The notes under the pieces: model-generated | What the model saw: the letters and a program-made list of their open reading frames with translations, nothing else | What the model was told of the DNA's origin: nothing | The model's database searches: none | Position numbers and translations under genes: made by a program | Source: Vulcanimicrobium sp035943995 | GTDB lineage: Bacteria; Vulcanimicrobiota; Vulcanimicrobiia; Vulcanimicrobiales; Vulcanimicrobiaceae | NCBI GenBank assembly: GCA_035943995.1 | Contig: DASZBS010000066.1 | Coordinates: 1 to 64,000, forward strand | Length of the DNA stretch: 64,000 nucleotides | Direction of reading: 5' to 3' | Shown: piece by piece, positions 41,907-51,162 of the stretch | Layout: every line of letters begins with the position of its first letter | Numbering within the stretch: position 1 is the first letter of the stretch

Positions 41907-43130
41907 CTACTGCCGGGTGTGGTCGTCCGGATTCTGGCCGGGCGGGAACGGCTGCGTGGGGTCGGCCACGAACGGGAACACGTTGCGGAACGCGACTTCG
42001 TTCTTGTCGACGTGATCGGTCATCGGAACACCGTTGTTGATGATCGTGAACGTGCCGTCCACGACGTCGTCCCGGAGGCGCCGCCCGCCCATCTTACCGT
42101 AGCCGCCGCCGGGGTTGTTTCCGCCGCCGGCGCCTTTGTTCGGGACGGTCAAGTCGAGCCGCAGGATGTCGCCCTTGGTCACGGCCACGGCGGCAAGCAT
42201 CGCGATGTGCGCGTCGTCGGTGCCCAAGTTCTTGAGGTTCTTGACGATGTCGTCCTTGAATTTGCCGTTCGCGTCGTCTTCGGTGGTCGACGCGTTGTAC
42301 TCGTCCTTCCGCGCCGCGGGGAGAAGGCCGTTGTTGACGAGTGGGTTTCCGTCGCGGTCGACCGTCTTCCAATCGCCGCTGCCGGTGAGCTCGCCGTTGT
42401 CGCCGATCGTCTGCGTGCGGTGGCGCTGGGTGACGGCGTTGATACCGATGACGTTCCCGGCCCCTTTGAGCATGGAAGCCGGCACCTCGAGGGCGGTGAT
42501 CAGCGTGTTGAACCCCGCGTATGTGTCGCGTCCGCGCGCTCCCAACAGCGATTTATCGGGGTGCCCCGGATGCATGAGCGACGACGCGACGAAGCGATTC
42601 GCGCCGGTGTCGTCCAAGAAGAACGGATCGTCCATCACACCGGCGAAAAAGCTCACGCCTGTCGCGGGGTCCGTGGTGGTGACGGGTTTCATCGGCGCGT
42701 ACTCCTGCGTCGCGACCGTCGTCGGCGCGGTGAACGTCTTGCCGTTCGGCAGTTTGATGGTGGCGGTCTGCCCCGTCAGCCGGCCCACTCCCTTCGAGTA
42801 CGTGACGTCGATGAAGGCGTCGGGCTTGGCATCGCCGGTGTTCTCGATCTCGAAGCGGTAGCGAATGTTCGGGTCGAAGATCGACATGCCGAAATGCTCG
42901 CCGGAGACGATGAAACCTTGCGTGCTCATGATCAGGACGACCTTCGAGTTGTCGTTCGGATCGAGAAACGCGTACATGTCGGCGAGGTCGGCACCGCGGT
43001 CTTGCGCGACGATCGGCGAGTCGATGTGGTCGGAAGCACTGGTGCGCGCCGCCGGCACGAATTGGATCCCGAACGCAATCGCCACTCCGAGCGCGCCCAA
43101 TGCCGACATGGTGTACCTTTTCGAAATCAC
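41907..43130 (-). CDS. DUF4331 exported protein
   Basis: The GTG start has GGAGAG four bases upstream and leads into a hydrophobic signal segment. The mature N terminus SDHIDSPIVAQDRGADLADM is the hallmark of DUF4331, followed by DPNDNSKVVLIMSTQG and the RNVFPFVADP segment near the C terminus. The family is exported and often found with ECF sigma factors and TPR proteins; the biochemical role is unknown. Confidence 0.88.
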   Translation of the reverse strand: MISKRYTMSALGALGVAIAFGIQFVPAARTSASDHIDSPIVAQDRGADLADMYAFLDPNDNSKVVLIMSTQGFIVSGEHFGMSIFDPNIRYRFEIENTGDAKPDAFIDVTYSKGVGRLTGQTATIKLPNGKTFTAPTTVATQEYAPMKPVTTTDPATGVSFFAGVMDDPFFLDDTGANRFVASSLMHPGHPDKSLLGARGRDTYAGFNTLITALEVPASMLKGAGNVIGINAVTQRHRTQTIGDNGELTGSGDWKTVDRDGNPLVNNGLLPAARKDEYNASTTEDDANGKFKDDIVKNLKNLGTDDAHIAMLAAVAVTKGDILRLDLTVPNKGAGGGNNPGGGYGKMGGRRLRDDVVDGTFTIINNGVPMTDHVDKNEVAFRNVFPFVADPTQPFPPGQNPDDHTRQ

Positions 43131-43254
43131 GATCTCTCCAGTTCGTCGAGCGCTCGTATGCTGATAGAAATTTGTCGATCGAGGTGATGCAAGGCTAACC
43201 CGGGCGTCGGCGCGCGAGCAACGACAGTTCGGTCCGGAACGGACACATGAGACA

Positions 43255-43995
43255 TTACACCGGCGCGACGACGCTGCGGTGCCGGCGCAGGAACCGAAGT
43301 CCGCCCAGCGCGATCGCCTCCACTCGCTCGTCGTGCCGCGCATCGATCACGTACCAGCCGTCATAGCGGATGGCGTCGAGGGCCACGAAGGTCTCCGACC
43401 ATCCGACTTGACCGGTACCGGGGATCGCGTCGTCGTTCTCGGCGATCTGTACGTGCCGCAATCGTGCGCCCGCCGCGAGGATCGCGCTGCTGATCGACGA
43501 CTCCGCGATGTGGGCTTGGTACGTGTTGTAGAGCACGCCGAGATTGGGGTCGCCGACCGCGTCGACGAGACGACAGGTTTCCGCCAAGGTGAGCGCCGAC
43601 GCGTCCGCGCTGTCGTCGCGACCGCCGAGCGCGATGGTGACGCCGCGCTCGGCGGCGTACGTGGTGACGCCGGCGAGCATTGCGACGCCGAGGCGATCTT
43701 CCGCGGACGCCAATGGCCCGCAGAGCACGTGAGCGTCCAGCAGCGCGCACGCGTCGACGAGGTCGCGAACGTGCCGCTCGAACGGAACCGACGGCTCCGC
43801 GATGCCGGCGACGGTCGCTTCGAGGCCGAGATGCGTCAGTTGGTGCCGCACGATCCGGATGGCATCGAGATCGAGCGGATCGTGCACGTGCAGCTCCACG
43901 CCGTCGAATCGCCAGCGCGCGATGCGCTCCAGGCGCGCGAGCGTCTCATCGGCGGGCTCCGCGGCGCGGATCGAGGCACTCACGCCGAACTTCAC
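43255..43995 (-). CDS. Sugar-phosphate isomerase/epimerase-like TIM barrel, metal ligands altered
   Basis: The 246-residue barrel has the AP-endonuclease-2/xylose-isomerase-like layout (MKFGVSASIRAAEP, RWRFDGVELHVHDPLDLDAI, RLRHVQIAENDDAIPGTGQV). The four metal ligands of tagatose-3-epimerase-type enzymes appear replaced: Glu in IALE is Gly (IALGGRDD), Asp in DTYH is Asn (NTYQ), His in HVHI is Gln (HVQI) and the last Glu is Asp (VIDARH). It may be a binding protein rather than an isomerase. Confidence 0.75.
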   Translation of the reverse strand: MKFGVSASIRAAEPADETLARLERIARWRFDGVELHVHDPLDLDAIRIVRHQLTHLGLEATVAGIAEPSVPFERHVRDLVDACALLDAHVLCGPLASAEDRLGVAMLAGVTTYAAERGVTIALGGRDDSADASALTLAETCRLVDAVGDPNLGVLYNTYQAHIAESSISSAILAAGARLRHVQIAENDDAIPGTGQVGWSETFVALDAIRYDGWYVIDARHDERVEAIALGGLRFLRRHRSVVAPV

Positions 43996-44123
43996 CCGTG
44001 CAGCCTACGCCGAGCGAAGCCGTCGCGCAACGGAAGTTACGTCAGATAGGACACTTCGCGGTTCAGCTTGCGCGAGGGGAAGGAACGCACGCGCGGCGCG
44101 CAAAGACGCGCCTGCCAAGACAT

Positions 44124-46556
44124 ATGGCGGAACGAAAGCAGCGGAGCCGGCGCGGCCTGATTCTGAGCGAAGCCGGCATCGCGCGCGTCAACCGCGCGCG
44201 GCGCAGGCTCGAGCTCGACCGCAACGACGGCTCACGGATATCGCTCGAACAGCTCGGATTCGCGGCGGGGCTGTCCGCGAAAAGCTTGTCGCGTCTGTTC
44301 AGTCGCGACGTTCCGGTCGACCGGCGCACGATCGAGCTACTCTTCGCCGAACTGGGCCTGAGCGTCGAGCCCGACGACGTCAGCCCGCCGGTGGCGCGCG
44401 TTCTCGCCGAGCGTGCGGAGATTCCGCACTACCGTACCGTTTTGTTCGGTCGCGAGCAGGAGCTCGCACGCCTGGCCGAGCTCGCGCGCGAACGGATGGT
44501 CGTCACGCTGACGGGATCCGGCGGCGTCGGCAAGACCCGGCTGGCCGTCGAGTGGATGCGACGCACCACCCTCTCGTACTCGCACATCGCGTTCCTCGAC
44601 CTCACGGTTCTCACCGACGGTGCGACGCTGCGCGACGCGATCGGCGCCGTGCTCGATGATGCGGCCGCGGACGGAGAGGACATCCTGATCGTCCTCGACG
44701 GATGCGAGCATCTCGTCGAGGCCGCCGCCGTCGCGGTCAACGAGCTGCTGGACAAGTTGCCGCAGCTCAGCGTCCTCGCGACCAGCCGCGAGCCGCTCGG
44801 CGTGGCGGGGGAGGCCGTGCTGCGCATCGCGCCGCTTGCGGTTCCCGAAGCGACGTCGGAGCTGCGTGCGGCTGCGGCACTCGGCTTTTCGGCGTTTGCG
44901 ATGTTCGTCGAGCGGGCGCGTTCGTTCGACGACGGCTTCACGCTCGGCGACGAAGCGATACCGGTCGTCGCGGAAATCGTACGCCGCCTCGACGGCGTAC
45001 CGCTCGCGCTCGAGCTCGCGGCCGCTCGCGCGGCGTTCATGACGCTCCCTGACCTGTTGACGAGCTTACGCGACCACCTGGAAGCGCTCTCGGAAGGTGC
45101 GCGAGTCGGCGTCCCGCGTCATCGTTCCGCGCGCGCGCTGATCGACTGGAGCTACGAGCTGCTGACGCAGCGCGAGCGGGGCGTCTTCCTGTGTCTTGCG
45201 GCGTTCATGGGAACGTTTTCCGCCGCATCAGTCGCGGCCGTCTGCGCAGGGCATCCACCTGCGCACGCAATTGGCGAGATCCTCGCCGGACTCGTTCGCA
45301 AATCACTGCTGGTCGTTGACGCATCGGGGCCGGCGACCCGCTTTCGCATGCTCGAGACGATCCGCCAGTACGCCGCGGCGAAGCTCGCGCAAAGCGGCGA
45401 CGCCGCTAGCGTGAAGCAGCGTCATGCGCTTCACTACTACGAGATCGCGGCGGCAGCCGCGCACGCAGCCGGACCGTCGAATCAAGAATTCGCGCGGCGT
45501 GATCTCGAGCTCGAGATCCCAAACCTGCGCGAATCGCTCGAATGGTCCACGAGCGCTAGCCGGAACGTCTATCTCGGCGCGGCCATCGCAGCTCAGCTCG
45601 TGGAGTTTTGGGCGGCGCGCGGCGACTTCGTGGAAGCCGAACACTGGCTGCGGCGCACGGTCGAGTCGGAAAGCGAACTGCTGGCGAACGGCGTTCGGGC
45701 GAAGCTTCATGAGGGTCTGGCATTGGTCGCATATCGGCGTGGGCGCCTCGCCGAGGCCATCGAAGACGCGTCGAAAGCGTTGATCGTCTACGCCTCGATC
45801 GCCGATACCTCGGGGACACTGCGCGCGCGCGACCTCCTCGGTCTGGCCGCGCTGGACGGCGGCGAGCTCGAAGTCGCGCGCGATCGATTCGAGTCGACGC
45901 TGGCCGACGCACGTGCGATGAACGATCCTCGCGCCATCAGTACCTCGCTGAACAATCTGGGCCGCCTCACCTGCGACGAAGGACGATTCGAAGCAGCCAT
46001 GCCGCTGTTCGCCGAGAGCCTCGCGACGGCGCGCACGAACGGGCTCGTGTCGCAAGCGATCTCGGCGTTGACGAACCTCTCGGAGTGCGCCCTGGCGCTC
46101 GGGCACTACAGCGCCGGACTCACCTACGCGCGGCTCGGGATCGCGGATGCGGAAAAGCTCGGCAATCGCGAAGCGACGGCGGATCTGGCGCTGCAGGCAG
46201 TTGCGCATCTCCTCCGCAGCGACGGTCTCGCGGCTGCCAGAGCCGAGGCAAGCTTTGCGTGGGAAGCGATCATCGACGTGCCGTACCGGCCGCCGATCGC
46301 TGCGCGGCTCGACGACGTCGCGCTGGCTCTGCACGCCGTGGGGGAGCCGCGACGCGCCGCGACGTTGCTCGGCGCAAGCGATGCCTTCCGGCGGCGGGGC
46401 GAGCTGCTGGGGAGCGTGCGCGCGGGTGAACGTCGCCGGATCGCGCGCGCCGAGATCGGCGAGATGCTGTCGCCCGGTGAAGCAGAAGCGCTCACCACGC
46501 GCGGTGCGTCGCTCCTGCTGCGGGATGCGTTTCGCGAGGCGCTGCTCGACGACTAG
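44124..46556 (+). CDS. HTH-ATPase-TPR transcriptional regulator (AfsR/MalT-like STAND protein)
   Basis: The 810-residue protein has an N-terminal HTH (ISLEQLGFAAGLSAKSLSRL), an NB-ARC-type ATPase with Walker A TGSGGVGKTRLA and Walker B ILIVLDGCEHL, the ATSREPLGVAGE sensor segment, and about eight C-terminal TPRs (ISTSLNNLGRLTCDEGRFEA region). STAND regulators switch on transcription when a ligand binds. Divergent from the TIM-barrel gene. The ligand and target are unknown. Confidence 0.9.
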   Translation: MAERKQRSRRGLILSEAGIARVNRARRRLELDRNDGSRISLEQLGFAAGLSAKSLSRLFSRDVPVDRRTIELLFAELGLSVEPDDVSPPVARVLAERAEIPHYRTVLFGREQELARLAELARERMVVTLTGSGGVGKTRLAVEWMRRTTLSYSHIAFLDLTVLTDGATLRDAIGAVLDDAAADGEDILIVLDGCEHLVEAAAVAVNELLDKLPQLSVLATSREPLGVAGEAVLRIAPLAVPEATSELRAAAALGFSAFAMFVERARSFDDGFTLGDEAIPVVAEIVRRLDGVPLALELAAARAAFMTLPDLLTSLRDHLEALSEGARVGVPRHRSARALIDWSYELLTQRERGVFLCLAAFMGTFSAASVAAVCAGHPPAHAIGEILAGLVRKSLLVVDASGPATRFRMLETIRQYAAAKLAQSGDAASVKQRHALHYYEIAAAAAHAAGPSNQEFARRDLELEIPNLRESLEWSTSASRNVYLGAAIAAQLVEFWAARGDFVEAEHWLRRTVESESELLANGVRAKLHEGLALVAYRRGRLAEAIEDASKALIVYASIADTSGTLRARDLLGLAALDGGELEVARDRFESTLADARAMNDPRAISTSLNNLGRLTCDEGRFEAAMPLFAESLATARTNGLVSQAISALTNLSECALALGHYSAGLTYARLGIADAEKLGNREATADLALQAVAHLLRSDGLAAARAEASFAWEAIIDVPYRPPIAARLDDVALALHAVGEPRRAATLLGASDAFRRRGELLGSVRAGERRRIARAEIGEMLSPGEAEALTTRGASLLLRDAFREALLDD

Positions 46557-46632
46557 ACCGACGACCGACGACCGAAAGACGGTTTCAGCGAGTTTGTCGA
46601 TCCAAACCCGCGAGCGGCGGCGTAGTGCCGAT

Positions 46633-47067
46633 ATGAAGTACCCTCTGGCTCTTCGCGCCACCGACCAACGGGTCGTGGTAATGCGCGGTCGAGCGACGAC
46701 GGCCGCCGGTCGCGCGCTTCTCACCATGCTCATCGGCCTAGGCTCGCTGGCCCCCGCGTGGGCTGATTCCTCGGCCGCGAAACCGATGAAGCCGGCCGTC
46801 CTCACCGTTCACATCAAGGACTACAAGTTCGTGCCGAACCTCGGAAACGTGCACGTCGGCGACTCGGTCGTCTTCGTGAACGGCGACGACGAGACGCACA
46901 CCGCTACGGCGATCGACGGGACGTTCGATTCGCACGGCCTTGGGGAAAAGGCGCGCTTTTCCCATACGTTTACCAAACCCGGAACATTCAACTATCACTG
47001 TACGATCCACACGCAGATGACGGGTACGATCGTAGTGACAATGCCGAAGAAGGGCAACGCTCGATGA
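46633..47067 (+). CDS. Cupredoxin (plastocyanin-like), exported
   Basis: After a hydrophobic export segment (LLTMLIGLGSLAPAWA) the ~100-residue domain has type-1 copper ligands: His in DETHTATAIDG, then Cys, His and Met in YHCTIHTQMTG. It is a likely periplasmic electron carrier. ATG 46681 is an alternative start that shortens the N region. It overlaps the phosphatase gene by four bases (ATGA), starting a group that ends with a dihaem cytochrome. Confidence 0.9.
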   Translation: MKYPLALRATDQRVVVMRGRATTAAGRALLTMLIGLGSLAPAWADSSAAKPMKPAVLTVHIKDYKFVPNLGNVHVGDSVVFVNGDDETHTATAIDGTFDSHGLGEKARFSHTFTKPGTFNYHCTIHTQMTGTIVVTMPKKGNAR

Positions 47068-47684
47068 GAATCCTGGTGACCCGCTGGTTGTTGACCGTGG
47101 CGATGATCGTTTCGGCGGCGGCTCCGATCAAGGTTGGAGCGCAACAAGAGCTTGCCGGCCGAGCGTTGGTCGACGCGTTGAAGCATGGCGGCTACGTGAT
47201 CGTCATGCGTCACGCGACGACCGAGGCGAAACCCGACGCGCCGAGCGTCGATCTGGCGAATTGCGCCACGCAGCGCAACCTGGTCGTGGAGGGCCGCACG
47301 ATGGCGCGATCGATCGGTGGCGCGCTCGACGCGATGCAGGTTCCGCTCGGCCGCGTGATATCGAGCCCGTTCTGTCGCACGCGCGACACGGCCGATCTCG
47401 CGTTCGGGCACGGCGATACGGACGCGGGCCTGGGCGAGAAAGCCATGAAAAATCCCGCGACCTCGGCGGAGGCCGCAGCCGCTTTGCGCCCGCTCGTCGC
47501 GGCGCCGGTCCCAACCGGCACCAACACGATCGTCGTGACGCACGGCTTCAACATCAAATCCATCGTCGGCGCCGATTTCGTCGAGGGCGAGGCCGCGATC
47601 TTCAGGCCCGACGGAAAAGGCGGTTTTACCCTGATCGCGCGCGTGCTGCCGCTCGATTGGGCGAAACTGGCGAGCCAAAAGTAG
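47064..47684 (+). CDS. Exported histidine-phosphatase family protein
   Basis: The 206-residue protein has a signal peptide (TVAMIVSAAAPIKVGA) and the RHG-type motif VIVMRHATTE near the N terminus, ISSPFCRTRDTADL in the middle and IVVTHGFNI with the second catalytic His. It should dephosphorylate a small molecule outside the cytoplasm. Coupled to the cupredoxin gene upstream. Confidence 0.88.
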   Translation: MRILVTRWLLTVAMIVSAAAPIKVGAQQELAGRALVDALKHGGYVIVMRHATTEAKPDAPSVDLANCATQRNLVVEGRTMARSIGGALDAMQVPLGRVISSPFCRTRDTADLAFGHGDTDAGLGEKAMKNPATSAEAAAALRPLVAAPVPTGTNTIVVTHGFNIKSIVGADFVEGEAAIFRPDGKGGFTLIARVLPLDWAKLASQK

Positions 47685-47798
47685 GCGACGATACGCGTCC
47701 CGGCGCGGACTCATGGATTGTCGTCATCCAGTCTCACATGGATGAGCGTACATAAGTAGCGGACTTCAACCTCGAACGACGGAGAAGGTAGAGCGGCG

Positions 47799-48806
47799 AT
47801 GGGTGAATTCGATCAAGACCGAAGCGGGCCGGTCAGCAACGACGCTCCTCCGAGCCGCCGCAAACTGCTGGATTGCATGGGCGCCTGGGCCGGGGCTGCC
47901 GTGCTCTGGTCCGTCACCGCCGGCGTGCCCCATTCGCTGGGCCTGGTCGGTGAAGCTTCGGCCGCGGAGATGGACGGTAGCCTGACCTTCCTGCAGATAA
48001 GCGACAGCCACATCGGTTTCAAAAAGCCCGCCAATCCGGATGTGAAGGGCACGCTCGAAGAGGCGATCCGCCGTATCTCGACCATGCCGACAAAGCCGGC
48101 GTTCATGATCCACACGGGCGACATCACCCACCTCTCAAAGCCTCAGGAATTCGACGACGCGTTGCAGATCATCTCTCAAGCGCGGCTCACCACCCACTAC
48201 GTGCCGGGCGAGCATGATGTCCTGGACCCTGAGATCGCTTTATTCCGCGAACGCTTCGGACGCGGAACCAAGGGCGGCGGTTGGTACAGTTTCGATGACC
48301 GCGGCGTTCACTTCATGGCTCTGGTGAATGTCTTGACCAGCGGTCGCGACATGGGGTCCGTCTATGTGGACAACCCCGGGCCCAAGGCCGGCGGCCTTGG
48401 CCTGCTCGGCGACGAACAACTCGCCTGGATCGAGGACGACCTGCGGGGCCGATCGTCGTCGACGCCGATCGTGGTGTTCGCTCACGTTCCCCTCTGGGCG
48501 GCCTACCCGCCCTGGGGGTGGGGCACCGATGACGCGGCCATTGCGCTGGGGCATCTGAAGCGCTTCGGATCGGTCACGGTCTTGAACGGCCACATCCATC
48601 AGGTGTTGCAAAAGATCGAGGGGAACGTCGCCTTCCATACCGCGATCGCGACCGCATATCCCCAGCCGGCGCCGGGTACGGCTCCGCATGCGGGCCCCAA
48701 GAAGATGCCGCCCGGCAAGCTGCGCACGGCGATCGGTACGACGACCGTGACGTTTCGGCAGGGTCAGAGCCGCTTGGCCATCGTCGATGCGCCGCTGGCA
48801 AGCTGA
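47799..48806 (+). CDS. Tat-exported metallophosphoesterase
   Basis: The N terminus has SRRKLLDCMGAWAGAA, a twin-arginine signal. The calcineurin-like domain shows its ligands in order: ISDSHIGF, HTGDITH, PGEHDVL (GEHD in place of GNHD), FAHVPLW and LNGHIHQ. Such ICC-like enzymes hydrolyse phosphodiesters or phosphomonoesters. A GGAGAAGG site lies before the ATG. Downstream is the dihaem cytochrome; this phosphoesterase-cytochrome-cupredoxin set recurs in proteobacteria. Confidence 0.88.
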   Translation: MGEFDQDRSGPVSNDAPPSRRKLLDCMGAWAGAAVLWSVTAGVPHSLGLVGEASAAEMDGSLTFLQISDSHIGFKKPANPDVKGTLEEAIRRISTMPTKPAFMIHTGDITHLSKPQEFDDALQIISQARLTTHYVPGEHDVLDPEIALFRERFGRGTKGGGWYSFDDRGVHFMALVNVLTSGRDMGSVYVDNPGPKAGGLGLLGDEQLAWIEDDLRGRSSSTPIVVFAHVPLWAAYPPWGWGTDDAAIALGHLKRFGSVTVLNGHIHQVLQKIEGNVAFHTAIATAYPQPAPGTAPHAGPKKMPPGKLRTAIGTTTVTFRQGQSRLAIVDAPLAS

Positions 48807-48827
48807 GCGCGCAATGCGGAGAGTCGT

Positions 48828-49742
48828 ATGATTCGCAAATTGTTCTTCCTGGCGGCTACGTTTGCCGTCCTGGGCTTCGCGGCGTTCTGGTTCCTGACGA
48901 TCCCGGCCACTGTGCGTGCGAGCGAGCTCGGGCCGCATACTCCCAACCTCGCCAATGGGAAGACGATGTTCCTGGCGGGCAACTGTCAAGGGTGCCACGC
49001 CATCCCAAAGCAGCCCGACACGGCGCGCCTGGGCGGCGGTCTCGGACTCGTGTCGAAATTCGGCACTTTTTACGCGCCCAACATCTCGTCGGATAGTAAA
49101 GATGGCGTTGGAGGCTGGACCGAGGCGCAGTTCGTCACAGCGATGAAGAAGGGCGTTTCTCCCGACGGAGAGCACCTCTACCCCGTATTTCCGTATACGT
49201 CGTTTCAGCGAATGACGACGGACGATCTTCGCGATTTGCTCGCGTATCTCAAGACGCTGCCGGCGGTGTCGGGTCAGGTGCGAGACGCGGACGTGCGCTT
49301 TCCGATGAATATTCGTCGATTGATGGGCGGCTGGAAGCTTCTCTACCTCGACGGTAAAGAGTTCAAGCCTGACGCGACGCAGTCGGCGCAGTGGAACCGC
49401 GGCGCCTATCTCGTCAATGGTCCAGAGCACTGCGCCGAATGTCACAGCACCCGCAACGCCTTCGGTGCGATCGAGCACGGCAAGCGCTTCGCAGGCGCGC
49501 CCAACGCCTACGGCAAGCTGGTCGGCAATTTGGGCTTTCCGAACATAACTCAGGCCGCGCTCAAGAAATTCCCGGAACACGGCATCGCCACGATGTTGAG
49601 CAGCGGCCTGACCCCGGATGGCGACCGCCTCGGCGGCCCCATGACCGACGTCATTCGGAGCACATCACAATTGAGCGAGGACGATCGCGAAGCGATCGCG
49701 GCCTACATCAAGTCCTTGCCCGCGGTCGGTGCCGAACGATGA
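48828..49742 (+). CDS. Dihaem cytochrome c
   Basis: A membrane anchor or signal (KLFFLAATFAVLGFAAFWFL) precedes two haem-binding motifs, CQGCH at residues 53-57 and CAECH at 202-206. The distal Met ligands probably lie in the FPYTSFQRM and GGPMTDV regions. It resembles the cytochrome c subunit of alcohol-dehydrogenase-type or thiosulfate-type dihaem proteins. GGAGAG before the ATG. Functions in periplasmic electron transfer, perhaps with the cupredoxin. Less GC-rich wording of codons than neighbours suggests transfer of the whole set. Confidence 0.88.
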   Translation: MIRKLFFLAATFAVLGFAAFWFLTIPATVRASELGPHTPNLANGKTMFLAGNCQGCHAIPKQPDTARLGGGLGLVSKFGTFYAPNISSDSKDGVGGWTEAQFVTAMKKGVSPDGEHLYPVFPYTSFQRMTTDDLRDLLAYLKTLPAVSGQVRDADVRFPMNIRRLMGGWKLLYLDGKEFKPDATQSAQWNRGAYLVNGPEHCAECHSTRNAFGAIEHGKRFAGAPNAYGKLVGNLGFPNITQAALKKFPEHGIATMLSSGLTPDGDRLGGPMTDVIRSTSQLSEDDREAIAAYIKSLPAVGAER

Positions 49743-49746
49743 AGCC

Positions 49747-50400
49747 CTACTGCGGATAGTGCGTCTTCGCCTCCGCAACCACCCGACCGTTCGCCACCAG
49801 CGCGAGAGCAGAGAATTTCCCCGGGCGGTCGACAAATAGCGTGGCCGACTCTCCTTCGTTTACCGGACGGCCGAGCATCTCTCGATGTCCGTTTCGTTCG
49901 CCGTACAGCGCTAAGTCGGGACTCGTCTTAGCGACGACCAAGTAGATCCACTTACCGTCCTTCTCACAGATCGCCTTGGCAATTGGTCCGGTGGTACCGC
50001 CGGCGCGCAAGTAGAGCTGGCCGAATTCGCCGCTCGATAAGGCGACCACGATCGCCTCGGTTTTTCGAAGTTGTCCGTCGACTTGCAAACTTCGAAAACC
50101 GAGCAGCGATGACAAGATGCCAAGCAGAACCAACGCCGCTAGAGCGGGCCGAAACTGCACCGGGCGCTTCTGCCGGCGTATTTCGACAGCGCGAGCTGAC
50201 CTCAGAATCCGCTCCTCGAGGCGCCGTGGCGGATCTCGCTGCGGCATCGCACCCTCGATGTCCGCGACTATTCGCTCGGCATTTCCAAGCAGCTCCGTAC
50301 ACGGAATACACTGCCGGACGTGATCGTCCGTCCGCCGACGCTCGTGTTCGCTCAGCACGCCTAGGGCATAGAGTTCAGCGTTTTCGCCGATATGATCCAC
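49747..50400 (-). CDS. Anti-sigma factor, copy A
   Basis: The N terminus has a zinc-binding anti-sigma motif His27-x3-Cys31-x2-Cys34 (HVRQCIPC). One transmembrane helix follows (ALAALVLLGILSSLLGF), and a C-terminal RskA-like domain with KWIYLVVAKTSPDLALYG. It should hold the ECF sigma factor encoded upstream at the membrane until a signal releases it. GTG start overlaps the sigma stop. Paralogue of the 51.2-kb gene. Confidence 0.9.
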   Translation of the reverse strand: MDHIGENAELYALGVLSEHERRRTDDHVRQCIPCTELLGNAERIVADIEGAMPQRDPPRRLEERILRSARAVEIRRQKRPVQFRPALAALVLLGILSSLLGFRSLQVDGQLRKTEAIVVALSSGEFGQLYLRAGGTTGPIAKAICEKDGKWIYLVVAKTSPDLALYGERNGHREMLGRPVNEGESATLFVDRPGKFSALALVANGRVVAEAKTHYPQ

Positions 50401-51017
50401 TACGCACGTTGCTTTTCGGCAGTCAATTCTTCATGGAGTTTACGAAGAGCGATGATAAGCCGGCTCTTTATCGTCCCAAGCGGAACATTGAGGTCCTTCG
50501 ATATCTGGTTGTGAGTCTGATAGTTCATGTAGGCCCGCACGATGGGTTCGCGCAGGTCTGCTGTAAGTGCCTCCAGCGCTGCTCGAAGCTTTGCACATTC
50601 GACGTGATCCCGGAGTTCTGCCGTGAAATCGGCCTCGACGACGGGCGTTCCTGCTCGCTGCTCGATGGTACGGTGCCGGGCGGCGCTGCGCCGGCGGGAT
50701 AGGGCGTCGTTTCTTACAGCCACTACCAGAAGCGACCTGAGCGGCCCGCGTTCCTTGCGATAGGCATTCGGCGTCGACCAAAGACGCAACAGGGTATCGT
50801 GAACGCAATCCTCGGCGTCCTGCTTTACGCCAAGCACGCGAGCGGCGACCGCATAGAGGTTCGCTGCGTACAGGCGGTAGACGTCTGAAAGCGCTCTTTG
50901 ATCGCGCGCGCAAAAGCCGCTTGCGACCTTGTCCTCGTCCGTCTCGAAGATGATCCTACGGGTCGAACCCGCTCGAGAGGACGTCGATGGAGCCGCTTGG
51001 CTACCGGCCGAAATCAT
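50400..51017 (-). CDS. ECF sigma factor, copy A
   Basis: Sigma region 2 is LSDVYRLYAANLYAVAARVL, then DAEDCVHDTLLRLW. Region 4 is LREPIVRAYMNYQTHNQISK, then DLNVPLGTIKSRLIIALRKL. The protein is 205 residues. Its stop overlaps the anti-sigma start, a typical sigma/anti-sigma operon. Strongly similar along its length to copy B at 51.8 kb. Confidence 0.92.
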   Translation of the reverse strand: MISAGSQAAPSTSSRAGSTRRIIFETDEDKVASGFCARDQRALSDVYRLYAANLYAVAARVLGVKQDAEDCVHDTLLRLWSTPNAYRKERGPLRSLLVVAVRNDALSRRRSAARHRTIEQRAGTPVVEADFTAELRDHVECAKLRAALEALTADLREPIVRAYMNYQTHNQISKDLNVPLGTIKSRLIIALRKLHEELTAEKQRA

Positions 51018-51162
51018 GGTCGCACATTGTCATGAGCCGTCCCAGCACGTTGTCCAGGGTAGGAAGACTCATTCTATTGCAAAGAGGGACCTCGAGGCTG
51101 TACGGTTTCGGACCCCGCCACGGCGTTGCCTGACTCCGGAACTGCTGAAGAAGTCTCGAGGC

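Noticed and set aside
40546..42015. Long + strand open frame opposite the TPR gene
   Set aside because: Arg/Val-rich shadow of the TPR and DUF4331 genes, without a ribosome site or motif.
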